Position numbers and translations under genes: made by a program. Shown here piece after piece: positions 5,884 through 12,382 of a stretch of 12,494 nucleotides of DNA. Positions within the stretch are counted from its first letter, which is position 1, and every line of letters starts with the position of its first letter. This DNA is from an uncultured bacterium (GTDB taxonomy: Bacteria > Bacillota > Clostridia > Oscillospirales > Acutalibacteraceae): positions 1 to 12,494 of the forward strand of contig CAJMOI010000048.1 in the NCBI GenBank assembly GCA_905215105.1. The letters are read 5' to 3'. Below the pieces are notes generated by a model that saw only the letters and a program-made list of their open reading frames with translations, had not been told where the DNA came from and did no database searches.

Positions 5884-6624
5884 TTACGCGAACCGGCCGG
5901 CGTTTTTGCGAAACTCTCCGGGGGTCATGGCATGGCGTTTCTGAAAAGCGCTGGAAAAAGCCCGGGGATTGTCATATCCCACGGCCCGGGCGGTTTCCTG
6001 AATGGAGTGCTTTTCCAGCAGCAGGCGGCGGGCTTCATACATCCGCAGATTCAGCAGATACTGATAGGGCGTCATGCCTACCGCCGCGGAAAAGCGCCGG
6101 ATAAAATGCTCCGGCGTATAGCCGAAATGCTCGCTGATGCGTCCCACACTCAGGTTTCCTTCCTGATAATGGGCGCGGATATAGGCCACTTCCTCCTCCA
6201 TGGCGTACCGCTGGTCCGGGAGAAGGGAAGCCTGTAAATATTCCCCGAAGGCCTTCATCACTTCCGATGCATAAGGGGTATCCTGCTGCTCTGTTTCAAA
6301 AAGACGGCGGAGCAGCTCACAGAATTCTTTCAGCAGCGGAAAGGTTTCGTCTGCCTCCACCAGCTGGGACAGCCGCAGAGGGAAAAAGTCCATATGAAAC
6401 CACAGGCAGCACAGCGGGTCTGCCGGGTCATGCCAGGAAACAAAGGGCGTACAGGAGGGGAGAAGGTACAGTTTTCCCGGAAGCAGCATCCGCTCGCCCT
6501 CTCCGTCTCTGTAAAAAACCTTGCCCCGCTCGATCAGGTATACCCGGGAATAACCCGCCGCCACCCGTTCGTCTATGTGCCAGTCCTGCCGCTGTTCTCC
6601 GTTTCCCTTCATCAGTACTATCAT
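5884..6624 (-). CDS. AraC-family transcriptional regulator
   Basis: The 246-residue protein has an N-terminal cupin-like sensing domain (about 15-90, with GYSRVYLIERGKVFYRDGEG and LLPGKLYLLP) and a C-terminal AraC-type DNA-binding domain with two helix-turn-helix units: about 158-179 (LSVGRISEHFGYTPEHFIRRF) and 208-229, ending in the family signature AFQKRHAMTPGEFRK at 226-240. The N-terminal type suggests response to a small molecule, often a sugar; the ligand is not evident. ATG 6624 has an AGGAGGTG site 5 nt upstream. The gene is followed at 35 nt by the antitoxin gene. No metabolic operon is adjacent, so its targets are unknown. Confidence 0.93.
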   Translation of the reverse strand: MIVLMKGNGEQRQDWHIDERVAAGYSRVYLIERGKVFYRDGEGERMLLPGKLYLLPSCTPFVSWHDPADPLCCLWFHMDFFPLRLSQLVEADETFPLLKEFCELLRRLFETEQQDTPYASEVMKAFGEYLQASLLPDQRYAMEEEVAYIRAHYQEGNLSVGRISEHFGYTPEHFIRRFSAAVGMTPYQYLLNLRMYEARRLLLEKHSIQETARAVGYDNPRAFSSAFQKRHAMTPGEFRKNAGRFA

Positions 6625-6648
6625 CGACGCACCTCCTGTGTTATCAGG

Positions 6649-6679
6649 ATTATACCATATTTTGATGGGGGTCTGTCAA
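6649..6679 (-). promoter_or_regulatory. Near-consensus sigma-70/SigA promoter for the AraC-family gene
   Basis: On the minus strand TTGACA (6674-6679) and TATAAT (6649-6654) are both perfect. They are separated by 19 bp, slightly long, but a TGG before the -10 makes it an extended -10. The -10 lies about 24 bp upstream of the start codon, so the leader is very short. It may also serve the antitoxin and doc genes. Confidence 0.75.
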
Positions 6680-6757
6680 TTTTTTCTCTGAAGTTTTATC
6701 ATTGCCGAAAAATATTTTTTATTTGGTGAAACTCAATCTGCAAAAAAGCAAAATAGA

Positions 6758-6924
6758 TTAGGGCGTTTCTGAAAACAAAGAAATTGACGGATTTTCCGCA
6801 AGCAGCAGACAGATACAAGGCGAAAAACGCAGGAATCCTTGGTGGATTCCGAGTATTTTTAACGCAGTAGCTGGCGCTGATTGTAGAAAAAGACTATCAT
6901 TTCGACTTTTCAGATAGCCCCTAA
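6758..6924. mobile_element. MITE-like element, about 167 bp, inserted at the 3' end of the FliB-like gene
   Basis: The ends are inverted repeats: GGGCGTTTCTGAAAA from 6761, and on the opposite strand GGGGCTATCTGAAAA from 6921, 12 of 15 positions matching. Each end is flanked by TA (6759-6760 and 6922-6923), as expected for TA-targeting elements of the IS630/Tc1-mariner type. The interior has no open gene but has a perfect hairpin, GGAATCC (6832-6838) and GGATTCC (6844-6850). The right end overlaps the last codons of the FliB-like gene. The family assignment is inference from the TA flanks. Confidence 0.55.
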
Positions 6925-7995
6925 CTGTCGGAGCCAGCCCAGCAGGTTGGCGGGGGAGAAAAGCGGCTCCTGCCACACGGCTTCGGAAATGGCGTCCAGC
7001 GCTTCCTCGCTGTATTCCATTTCCTTGGAGTAGTCCTTTGCCAGCAGAGGGAAAGGCCCGTCCTCGGTCAAAGCCAGCGCCAGCACCGTCAGACAGGCGG
7101 AGACGATAAACCGGCACCGTCCGGCCACATCGCCGTCCAGACAGGCTCGCAGGAAGTGCCGGAAGCACAGATAGACCGCCAGATTCTGGAGAAACTGTCC
7201 GTGTGTCCGGAGCCATGGGTTTCGGGTTTCCCAGGATTCCGGCAGCTTTTCCAGGGCTTCTTGCAGCCGCCGGGGCCACTGGGGATTCATGGGAGACAAG
7301 CCCCGGTGCCATTCCAACAGAGCGGCAGGCGGGTCGGAATGGGGCTTGGAAGAGGGGAGTTCGGCAAGCCCTTTTTCCCCAAGGGCTTCCAGCAGTGCTT
7401 CCGCCTGTGGAAAGTCGTCTTCGTCCACACAGGGCTGGAGCAGCTCTCCCAGCGCCAGCAAAAAACCCAGCTGTTCCCGGAGAGGCAGCTCCGGTGCTTC
7501 CAGCCGGGAAAGGGCCAGCCCCCGGGCTTTTTCCAACAGGGGAAACCACTGGGGAAGGGCTCCGTCCGGTGCTTCGTCGATCTCTTCGGAGACCAGCGTC
7601 AGCGGCGTGTCCCGGCACAGCCAGAGCCTCGCGGCTTCTTCACAGCACAGGCCGTGACCGCCCTCTTTCACCGGGCCGAACCAGTTGAAAAACCGGGGGT
7701 GACGGGTGCAGATGGTGCACAATGCGTCCTCTCCCAGCTGGGAATAGATGCGGCACAGGTTCCGCTGATCCAGAAACACGCACCGCTCCGAAGCATCCAG
7801 CCGGAAGCAGGAAGCGCCGTCCTCACTTTGGACGATACCCTGTTTCAATTCTTCTCCAAAGGGGCCGGGAACCGCCTGATACCGGGCGAGGGTATCCGGG
7901 TCGATGTCGATTTCCCAGCCAATGCAGCAGCTGTCGCCGCACCGGTCGGCAATACAGTGGAAATCGCGGTAAAAATCGGGTGTCCGAAAGATCAT
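6910..7995 (-). CDS. fliB: FliB-like protein (flagellin lysine-N-methylase family)
   Basis: The 361-residue protein opens with RTPDFYRDFHCIADRCGDSC, matching the family annotated in Clostridia as flagellin lysine-N-methylase. Many cysteines cluster in the first third (C14, C19, C23, C24, C72, C81, C93, C96, C117, C118), consistent with the metal- or iron-sulfur-binding CxxC-rich core of that family. Salmonella FliB methylates flagellin lysines, but no flagellar gene is nearby and the substrate here is unknown. The ATG at 7993-7995 has AAGGAG 7 nt upstream (8003-8008); the frame continues another 22 codons upstream without support. The last four residues (LGAI) and the TGA lie inside the terminal repeat of the MITE-like element, so the original C-terminus has been altered. 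Confidence 0.8.
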   Translation of the reverse strand: MIFRTPDFYRDFHCIADRCGDSCCIGWEIDIDPDTLARYQAVPGPFGEELKQGIVQSEDGASCFRLDASERCVFLDQRNLCRIYSQLGEDALCTICTRHPRFFNWFGPVKEGGHGLCCEEAARLWLCRDTPLTLVSEEIDEAPDGALPQWFPLLEKARGLALSRLEAPELPLREQLGFLLALGELLQPCVDEDDFPQAEALLEALGEKGLAELPSSKPHSDPPAALLEWHRGLSPMNPQWPRRLQEALEKLPESWETRNPWLRTHGQFLQNLAVYLCFRHFLRACLDGDVAGRCRFIVSACLTVLALALTEDGPFPLLAKDYSKEMEYSEEALDAISEAVWQEPLFSPANLLGWLRQLGAI

Positions 7996-8002
7996 GGAAA
8001 TT

Positions 8003-8008
8003 CTCCTT
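8003..8008 (-). promoter_or_regulatory. Ribosome binding site deciding the FliB-like start
   Basis: AAGGAG on the minus strand with a 7-nt spacer to ATG 7993-7995. It supports this start over one 22 codons upstream. Confidence 0.7.
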
Positions 8009-8033
8009 TGACAAAGATTGAAAAAACACGGAA

Positions 8034-8071
8034 AACGCCCCCTGTGAAAGCACAGATTCACAGGGGGTGTA
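8034..8071 (-). terminator. Long hairpin upstream of the FliB-like gene, possible terminator
   Basis: CCCCCTGTGAA (8038-8048) and TTCACAGGGGG (8057-8067) are perfect 11-bp arms around an 8-nt loop, and the pairing extends about 3 bp outward with one wobble. On the minus strand it is followed by CGTTTTCC and then a T-run, so it could terminate read-through from the lysoplasmalogenase gene. It could instead be a leader hairpin of the FliB-like mRNA. Confidence 0.5.
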
Positions 8072-8128
8072 GTATTTGGTGGGAAATGAGCGGGGGTGTG
8101 CTCTATTTTGGGGATTGTTGCGCTGATT

Positions 8129-8330
8129 CCTCGCGCTGCCGTTGGCAGCTCTCATGCATGGTGGGAGCTGTTGACTTTTTTATGGCTTGGCGCTCTATTT
8201 CCTCGCGCTGCCGTTGGCAGCTCTCGTGCTTGGTGGGAGCTGTTGGCTTTTTTATGGCTTGGCGCTCTATTTGCTCGCGCTGCCGTTGGCAGCTCTCGTG
8301 CTTGGTGGGAGCTATTGGCTTTTTTTATGG
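8129..8330 (+). repeat. Tandem 72-bp repeat array, each unit with a terminator-like hairpin
   Basis: Units lie at 8129-8200 and 8201-8272 (72 bp each) and 8273-8330 (58 bp, diverging after ATGG). The units are almost identical, with CATGCAT replacing CGTGCTT in the first. Each has GCTGCC-GTT-GGCAGC and, overlapping it, a 9-bp stem (GCAGCTCTC with GGGAGCTGT, two G-U pairs) followed a few bases later by a run of six to seven T on the + strand. A short decayed copy may precede unit 1 (GGTGGGA near 8079 and GCTCTATTT at 8099-8107). The unit length is a multiple of three, which keeps all frames open, but I see no reason to call it coding. Confidence 0.85.
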
Positions 8331-8332
8331 TG

Positions 8333-8399
8333 CAGGCTTCGCCTGTTTTGGGGGCTTCTCGCCCCCTTGCCCCCTCGCCAGAGAGACTTGTCTCTCTGG
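8333..8399. repeat. Cluster of three perfect hairpins after the 72-bp array
   Basis: CAGGC-TTC-GCCTG (8333-8345), GGGGGC with GCCCCC (8350-8355 and 8361-8366), and a 10-bp stem CCAGAGAGAC with GTCTCTCTGG with a 2-nt gap (8378-8399) follow one another. They lie immediately after the lysoplasmalogenase stop codon on the minus strand, so they would be in its 3' untranslated region. No T-run follows there; on the + strand T7 follows at 8423-8429. Confidence 0.7.
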
Positions 8400-8427
8400 A
8401 CTCTCGCCTTCGCTCCGCGCCATTTTT

Positions 8428-9060
8428 TTAAGCACCCAACGCCAATCCCAACAATGCCAGATCATATAGCGCCAGCGTAAAATGCTGACAGCTCCGGGAA
8501 TTCCCCACCAGCACCCCTTTTGCGACCAGCAGATCGGACACCGCAAACACCAGCGCTCCGATTGCAGACGGCCAATACCGCTCCCCTGCCGTAAAGGGCA
8601 GCACCAGCGCCAGCGAAGCCATGGCCATCAGCACGGCCGGGTACAACAGGAACGGAACCAGTTTGTTTCCCAGCGTGGGGATGATTTTCCGGTACAGAAA
8701 AGCCGTGATCCCATACAGCACCAGCCACAGGGGAATGCTGACCCAGACCGGTTTTCCCGCCTGTAAAATCCACAGGATGAACAGCACATGGGCCGCGCCG
8801 AAGGCAGCCATACCGGAGACAAAGTGGAGCTCCAGCACACAGTCCGACACACAGCAGGCGGCAAGACCCCAGAACAGCAGGGACTCCCAGAAGGGCTTTC
8901 CCTGCATGGTCAGGCTGACGGCGCACAGCACCACCATCATCCCGCTGGCAAAGGATTTCCAGCACAGGGAAAGGGCTTTCTTTCCCCGGTATTGAAAGAC
9001 GAAATAGAGCACGGTTCCCACCGCCATCAGCGGAACCAGCAGGCAGATTGCAGCAGTCAT
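8428..9060 (-). CDS. YhhN/TMEM86-family membrane protein (putative lysoplasmalogenase)
   Basis: A 210-residue, almost entirely hydrophobic protein with about seven or eight predicted membrane segments. The YhhN-family pattern is present: an Asp in a first conserved helix (CCVSDCVLEL, Asp73), FVSGMAAFGAAHVLF at 80-94, and GALVFAVSDLLVA at 168-180 (Asp176), then an ALYDLA segment at the end. Characterised relatives hydrolyse the vinyl ether bond of lysoplasmalogen in the membrane; several gut anaerobes make plasmalogens, so this role is plausible but inferred. GGAGG (9069-9073) lies 8 nt before the ATG. It starts 57 nt after the lipoprotein stop codon on the same strand and may be in the same transcript. 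Confidence 0.83.
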   Translation of the reverse strand: MTAAICLLVPLMAVGTVLYFVFQYRGKKALSLCWKSFASGMMVVLCAVSLTMQGKPFWESLLFWGLAACCVSDCVLELHFVSGMAAFGAAHVLFILWILQAGKPVWVSIPLWLVLYGITAFLYRKIIPTLGNKLVPFLLYPAVLMAMASLALVLPFTAGERYWPSAIGALVFAVSDLLVAKGVLVGNSRSCQHFTLALYDLALLGLALGA

Positions 9061-9072
9061 TTTCTTCGCCTC

Positions 9073-9114
9073 CCCGGTTGGAATTTGGTACTTACAGCAT
9101 AGCAGAAAACCGGG
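9073..9114 (-). promoter_or_regulatory. Long-range stem touching the lysoplasmalogenase ribosome binding site
   Basis: In the minus-strand RNA, CCCGGTT (9114-9108) can pair with AACCGGG (9079-9073), a 7-bp stem with a 28-nt loop. Its 3' arm ends at the ribosome binding site GGAGG (9069-9073), so it could modulate access to it. This is suggestive only. Confidence 0.25.
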
Positions 9115-9117
9115 ATT

Positions 9118-9555
9118 TTATAATTCCGGGGACGAATGATCCCCACCTTTTCCGGTGGGAACCATGCCGGTTTCAGACCCGGCTCCAACCGGGCGGCAGG
9201 CCGTCACCTGCCACCCCGCAAACAAGGTCTTTTTCAAAGACAGCTGCCAGCGGTCATGGCCGATTTCCATGACCAGCCGGGCTTCTCCTTTTTCAAAGCA
9301 GAACAGATAGAGCAGCTCCGTATAGCATTCCTCAAAGCCCACAGGCTGGCGGGAGGACTGCACCAGCCCGGTTTCCGCCGCGAAGGCCTCCGCTGCTTCA
9401 TAAATGGCTTCCGTTTCCGTACCGGACAGGCTGATGGTTTGTTCCCGGTGGAGAATCCATCCTTTTTGATGGAGCTCTATTTTGCCGGAGACAGCCGGAA
9501 GACATCCGGTCATGCAGAGTACCAGCAGCAGGCTCAGACAGAAAATCCGTTTCAT
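9118..9555 (-). CDS. Small lipoprotein encoded with the ABC transporter
   Basis: The 145-residue protein starts MKRIFCLSLLLVLCMTGC, a signal peptide with a lipobox MTGC and Cys18, so it should be a lipid-anchored extracytoplasmic protein. The rest (for example KIELHQKGWILHREQTISLS and a mixed helix/strand region to about 120) matches no family I know. Its ATG overlaps the permease stop codon (ATGA at 9552-9555), which indicates translational coupling and a role with that transporter. The last 20 residues are Gly/Ser/Pro-rich. Confidence 0.75.
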   Translation of the reverse strand: MKRIFCLSLLLVLCMTGCLPAVSGKIELHQKGWILHREQTISLSGTETEAIYEAAEAFAAETGLVQSSRQPVGFEECYTELLYLFCFEKGEARLVMEIGHDRWQLSLKKTLFAGWQVTACRPVGAGSETGMVPTGKGGDHSSPEL

Positions 9556-11492
9556 CCCGCAGCCGTCCCGCTGTATTTTTCTATCAGTGTCTGGAAAAAG
9601 TCATAGGTTTCCGTCATATCGGGGGAAATCACAATCTGCGGCGTTCCGGATTCCCAGTACTGCTGGACCCACTGCCCCTCCTGTTCCGGTGCAAGCTCAT
9701 ACCAGGGGCTGTCTTTGGTCAGCACAAATTCCCGACTGATATCCAGCTCGACATACAGGCTTTCCGTATCGTTGTCCTGATACTGATAAAAAACATCGCC
9801 CCGCTGTACATCCTTTTGAAGCAGCTCCAGCAGTGTCAGTCTTTCTTCTTCAGTCGGCGTTACAGGAACCGTTTCCTGATATTGTATGCCGTATGTGCTG
9901 ATAGAGAGTTTATCGCTCTGAATCCAGATCTGGGAAATGCCCTTGGGGTCCAGCACATAGGGGAAGGTCTGCTCCTTCCACTCGTCGCTCTCATAGAGAA
10001 GTTCCCACAGGCGTTCCAGCTCTTCATTTGACAGATACGGGTCGGCTCTAATTTCCCGGCTTTCCGTGCCGGAAGGGGTCTGGTAAGTAAAACGGGTTAC
10101 GGTGCCGCTGGGAAGGAAGGGATAAAAGGCGCTGTTTTCCGGTTTCCGGCTGCTGACCAGCATTTTCTGGATTTCCGTTACTACCATCATGTTGGATGGG
10201 TCCTTGTATGTCACCTGATCCCGGACGGCAATTGGTTTTACCGAGAGATTGCTGTCGGAACGCAGGGCAATGGGACTCCGGTCTACAGCCCAGGTATTTC
10301 CAAAATTGGCGGAATACCCGCTCTGGACGGAAGCGGACTGGATAGTTTCAGGCAGGTAAGTGGCATAGCCGAAAAACCCCGTTGCCGCGGTGCAGTACAG
10401 TATCACCACACAGAGCACCATAGCCAGATAAGCGGGCAGCGTGCGCACAAAGCGCTTGAGTCCCCGGGAATACAGGGCTTCGGTGACGGCGTGTGCCATA
10501 ATGGAGAAGAACAGGAAACCGAAGAAGAAAGAAACGGTGCTGGTGCTTACCAGATAGAAAACCATTCCGGCCAGCAGACCCACACCGGCGGAACACAGGA
10601 ACCGGAGCAGGAGCTTGGGCACGGGAAAGGCCAGGTCGCTTTCGGCGCTCTCACTTTTGCGGCGGGTGTACAGCCACAGGGAGACTCCCAGCATGACCAG
10701 CAGGAGCAGAACCCACCAGCCCCAGAAAACGGCAGGGATTTCTCCCGTATAGTCATATCCCAGCAGCGGGGACATGTAGTCTCCCGCAAAAATCAACCCG
10801 ACCACCATGGCGGGGAAGGGCGCAAGAGCCGTGAACAGTGTGGGGGAATAGTTGCCGTTAAAACCGGGCAGCAGCCAGGAACCCAGCACCATGACCATGA
10901 GGATGACCAGGGGATAAAAGAAGTTGGTGAGCACAATGGAAATCACCATGTCCATGGTGGTGCCGCTGCAAACCGCCATCAGCATACAGAAGGTCAGGCA
11001 AACCACGGCGAAAAACATCTGGCTGCCGAAAATCCGGAAATACTCCACAGTCAGAACGTCGATGTCATAGCACCCAAGAATGACGGCGGAAAGGATCATC
11101 ATCACCACGTCTGCCAGCAGGGAAAGGAGCAGGACAGTGGCGGAAGCACTCCACGCCGCCAGCAGCATGGGAATCCGGCGTACCGGCATGGCGTGGTACA
11201 AATCCACGCTGCGCTTGTTGTGCATATATCCCAGTCGCTGAATGGCGAATACCAGGGTAAAGATCATGGTGATGGGCAGACTCAAAGCGCCGCTGACCGT
11301 TGCCATGCTGCGGACGGCGGAGATGCTGAGCCCGGTGCTGGATACGCTTCCCGCCAGAAACAGCAGCACCGGCCCAGCCAGCAGAATCAGCCCGAAATAC
11401 AGCAGGGCCATGCCCCGGCTTCTCCGCAGGTTCCAGCCATACAGGGCTTTCCATTCCCGCAGGGCTTCACGAAAGGATGTTGTCGATGTCAT
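9552..11492 (-). CDS. ABC-2-like transporter permease with large C-terminal domain
   Basis: A 646-residue membrane protein. Hydrophobic segments at about 29-49, 68-88, 110-140, 157-178, 183-208, 222-240, 254-275, 296-318, 320-340 and 352-372 suggest around ten helices. The motif VDLYHAMPVRR (96-106) is typical of a Clostridia ABC-2 permease family with YtrC/YtrD-like context. The last roughly 270 residues are soluble, probably extracytoplasmic. ATG 11492 has GGAGG at 11502-11506, 9 nt away, and overlaps the ATPase end by 26 nt; a GTG 21 bases upstream lacks a binding site. Cargo unknown; relatives are tied to antibiotic or peptide resistance or envelope stress. Confidence 0.85.
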   Translation of the reverse strand: MTSTTSFREALREWKALYGWNLRRSRGMALLYFGLILLAGPVLLFLAGSVSSTGLSISAVRSMATVSGALSLPITMIFTLVFAIQRLGYMHNKRSVDLYHAMPVRRIPMLLAAWSASATVLLLSLLADVVMMILSAVILGCYDIDVLTVEYFRIFGSQMFFAVVCLTFCMLMAVCSGTTMDMVISIVLTNFFYPLVILMVMVLGSWLLPGFNGNYSPTLFTALAPFPAMVVGLIFAGDYMSPLLGYDYTGEIPAVFWGWWVLLLLVMLGVSLWLYTRRKSESAESDLAFPVPKLLLRFLCSAGVGLLAGMVFYLVSTSTVSFFFGFLFFSIMAHAVTEALYSRGLKRFVRTLPAYLAMVLCVVILYCTAATGFFGYATYLPETIQSASVQSGYSANFGNTWAVDRSPIALRSDSNLSVKPIAVRDQVTYKDPSNMMVVTEIQKMLVSSRKPENSAFYPFLPSGTVTRFTYQTPSGTESREIRADPYLSNEELERLWELLYESDEWKEQTFPYVLDPKGISQIWIQSDKLSISTYGIQYQETVPVTPTEEERLTLLELLQKDVQRGDVFYQYQDNDTESLYVELDISREFVLTKDSPWYELAPEQEGQWVQQYWESGTPQIVISPDMTETYDFFQTLIEKYSGTAAG

Positions 11493-12366
11493 AGCCAGCC
11501 GCCTCCATTTCACTGATAAATACTTCTTCCAGAGTCAGGGGAAGGGATTCGCAGAATACGGGGCTGTAGGATTCCAGTACCCGCAGAATGTCCTCTTCTT
11601 CGCCCCGGACCACCATGCTGACCAGCGAGCCCCGAACTTCCCATTTTACAATGTCCAGACCGGCGAACTGTTCCCGCTCCGGCTTCTGGGGGAATACGGC
11701 CTGCACCTTGTGGATGCCCAGCCGCAGATCGTCCAGCTCCTGTTCCATGAGCACGCCGCCCCGGTGTAAAAATCCCACATGGTCACAGACGTCTTCCAGC
11801 TCCCGCAGGTTGTGGGAAGCGATAATGACGGTCATGTTCCGCTGGGAAACCTCATCGGCCAGCAGCTTTTTCAGCAGCTGGCGCACCACCGGGTCCAGCC
11901 CGTCGAAAATTTCGTCCAGCAGCAGATAATCCGGCTGGGTGGCCAATGCCAGAATCAGCGCCGCCTGCCGCTGCATTCCTTTGGAAAAGTTCTGAATCCG
12001 ACCATAGGCGTTGAGGCCGAAGGTGCTGCACAGGGTGCGGTAGCGCTCTTCGTTCCAGCGGACAAACACCTTCCGGTACAGTGCCGCCATTTCCTGCAAG
12101 GTTGCCTTGGGCAGAAAATAGGGGTAATCCGGCACAAAGAAAATCCGGTTTTTCAGACCGCTGTTTTCATAGGGGGCTTCTTCGTCCATGAGGATTTCTC
12201 CTCCGTCGGGACGGTATACCCCTGCAAGGGTCCGCAGCAGCGTGGATTTGCCTGCGCCGTTGGAGCCCACCAGCCCGAACACCGAGCCGGTTTCCACCTG
12301 AAGGCTGATGCCGTCCAGCGCCGCTTTGGTGCCGAACCGCTTCACCAGCTGTTGTATTTGAATCAT
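11467..12366 (-). CDS. ABC transporter ATP-binding protein
   Basis: The 299-residue ATPase has Walker A GSNGAGKS (34-41), a Q-loop region near 85-92, signature FSKGMQRQ (127-134, the SKGM variant common in Firmicutes YtrB/YtrE-like ATPases), Walker B YLLLDEIFDGLDP (147-159, Glu152 catalytic) and the H-loop His185. The C-terminal 90 residues form a regulatory extension. It powers the permease encoded next. ATG 12366 is preceded by AAGGGG (12375-12380); a 24-codon upstream extension in frame would overlap the preceding gene and is rejected. It starts 16 nt after the probable GntR-regulator stop codon, so the operon order is regulator, ATPase, permease, lipoprotein. Confidence 0.97.
   Translation of the reverse strand: MIQIQQLVKRFGTKAALDGISLQVETGSVFGLVGSNGAGKSTLLRTLAGVYRPDGGEILMDEEAPYENSGLKNRIFFVPDYPYFLPKATLQEMAALYRKVFVRWNEERYRTLCSTFGLNAYGRIQNFSKGMQRQAALILALATQPDYLLLDEIFDGLDPVVRQLLKKLLADEVSQRNMTVIIASHNLRELEDVCDHVGFLHRGGVLMEQELDDLRLGIHKVQAVFPQKPEREQFAGLDIVKWEVRGSLVSMVVRGEEEDILRVLESYSPVFCESLPLTLEEVFISEMEAAGYDIDNILS
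11502..11506 (-). promoter_or_regulatory. Ribosome binding site deciding the permease start
   Basis: GGAGG on the minus strand, 9 nt before ATG 11490-11492, inside the ATPase coding sequence. The alternative GTG at 11511-11513 has no comparable site. Confidence 0.55.
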
Positions 12367-12382
12367 GAAGGATTCCCCTTTC

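Noticed and set aside
8129..8330. CRISPR array
   Set aside because: The units are contiguous 72-bp tandem copies with no unique spacers between short repeats, and no cas genes are present.
7156..8469. Long + strand open frame spanning the FliB-like gene and the 72-bp repeats, including a repeated 24-residue peptide
   Set aside because: The repeat length being a multiple of three keeps any frame open. The first part is antisense to a gene with clear family features, and no binding site supports it.
10491..11516. + strand open frame (341 codons) opposite the permease
   Set aside because: It is very His/Gln/Gly-rich, the expected antisense image of a membrane protein gene; the permease has helices and family motifs.
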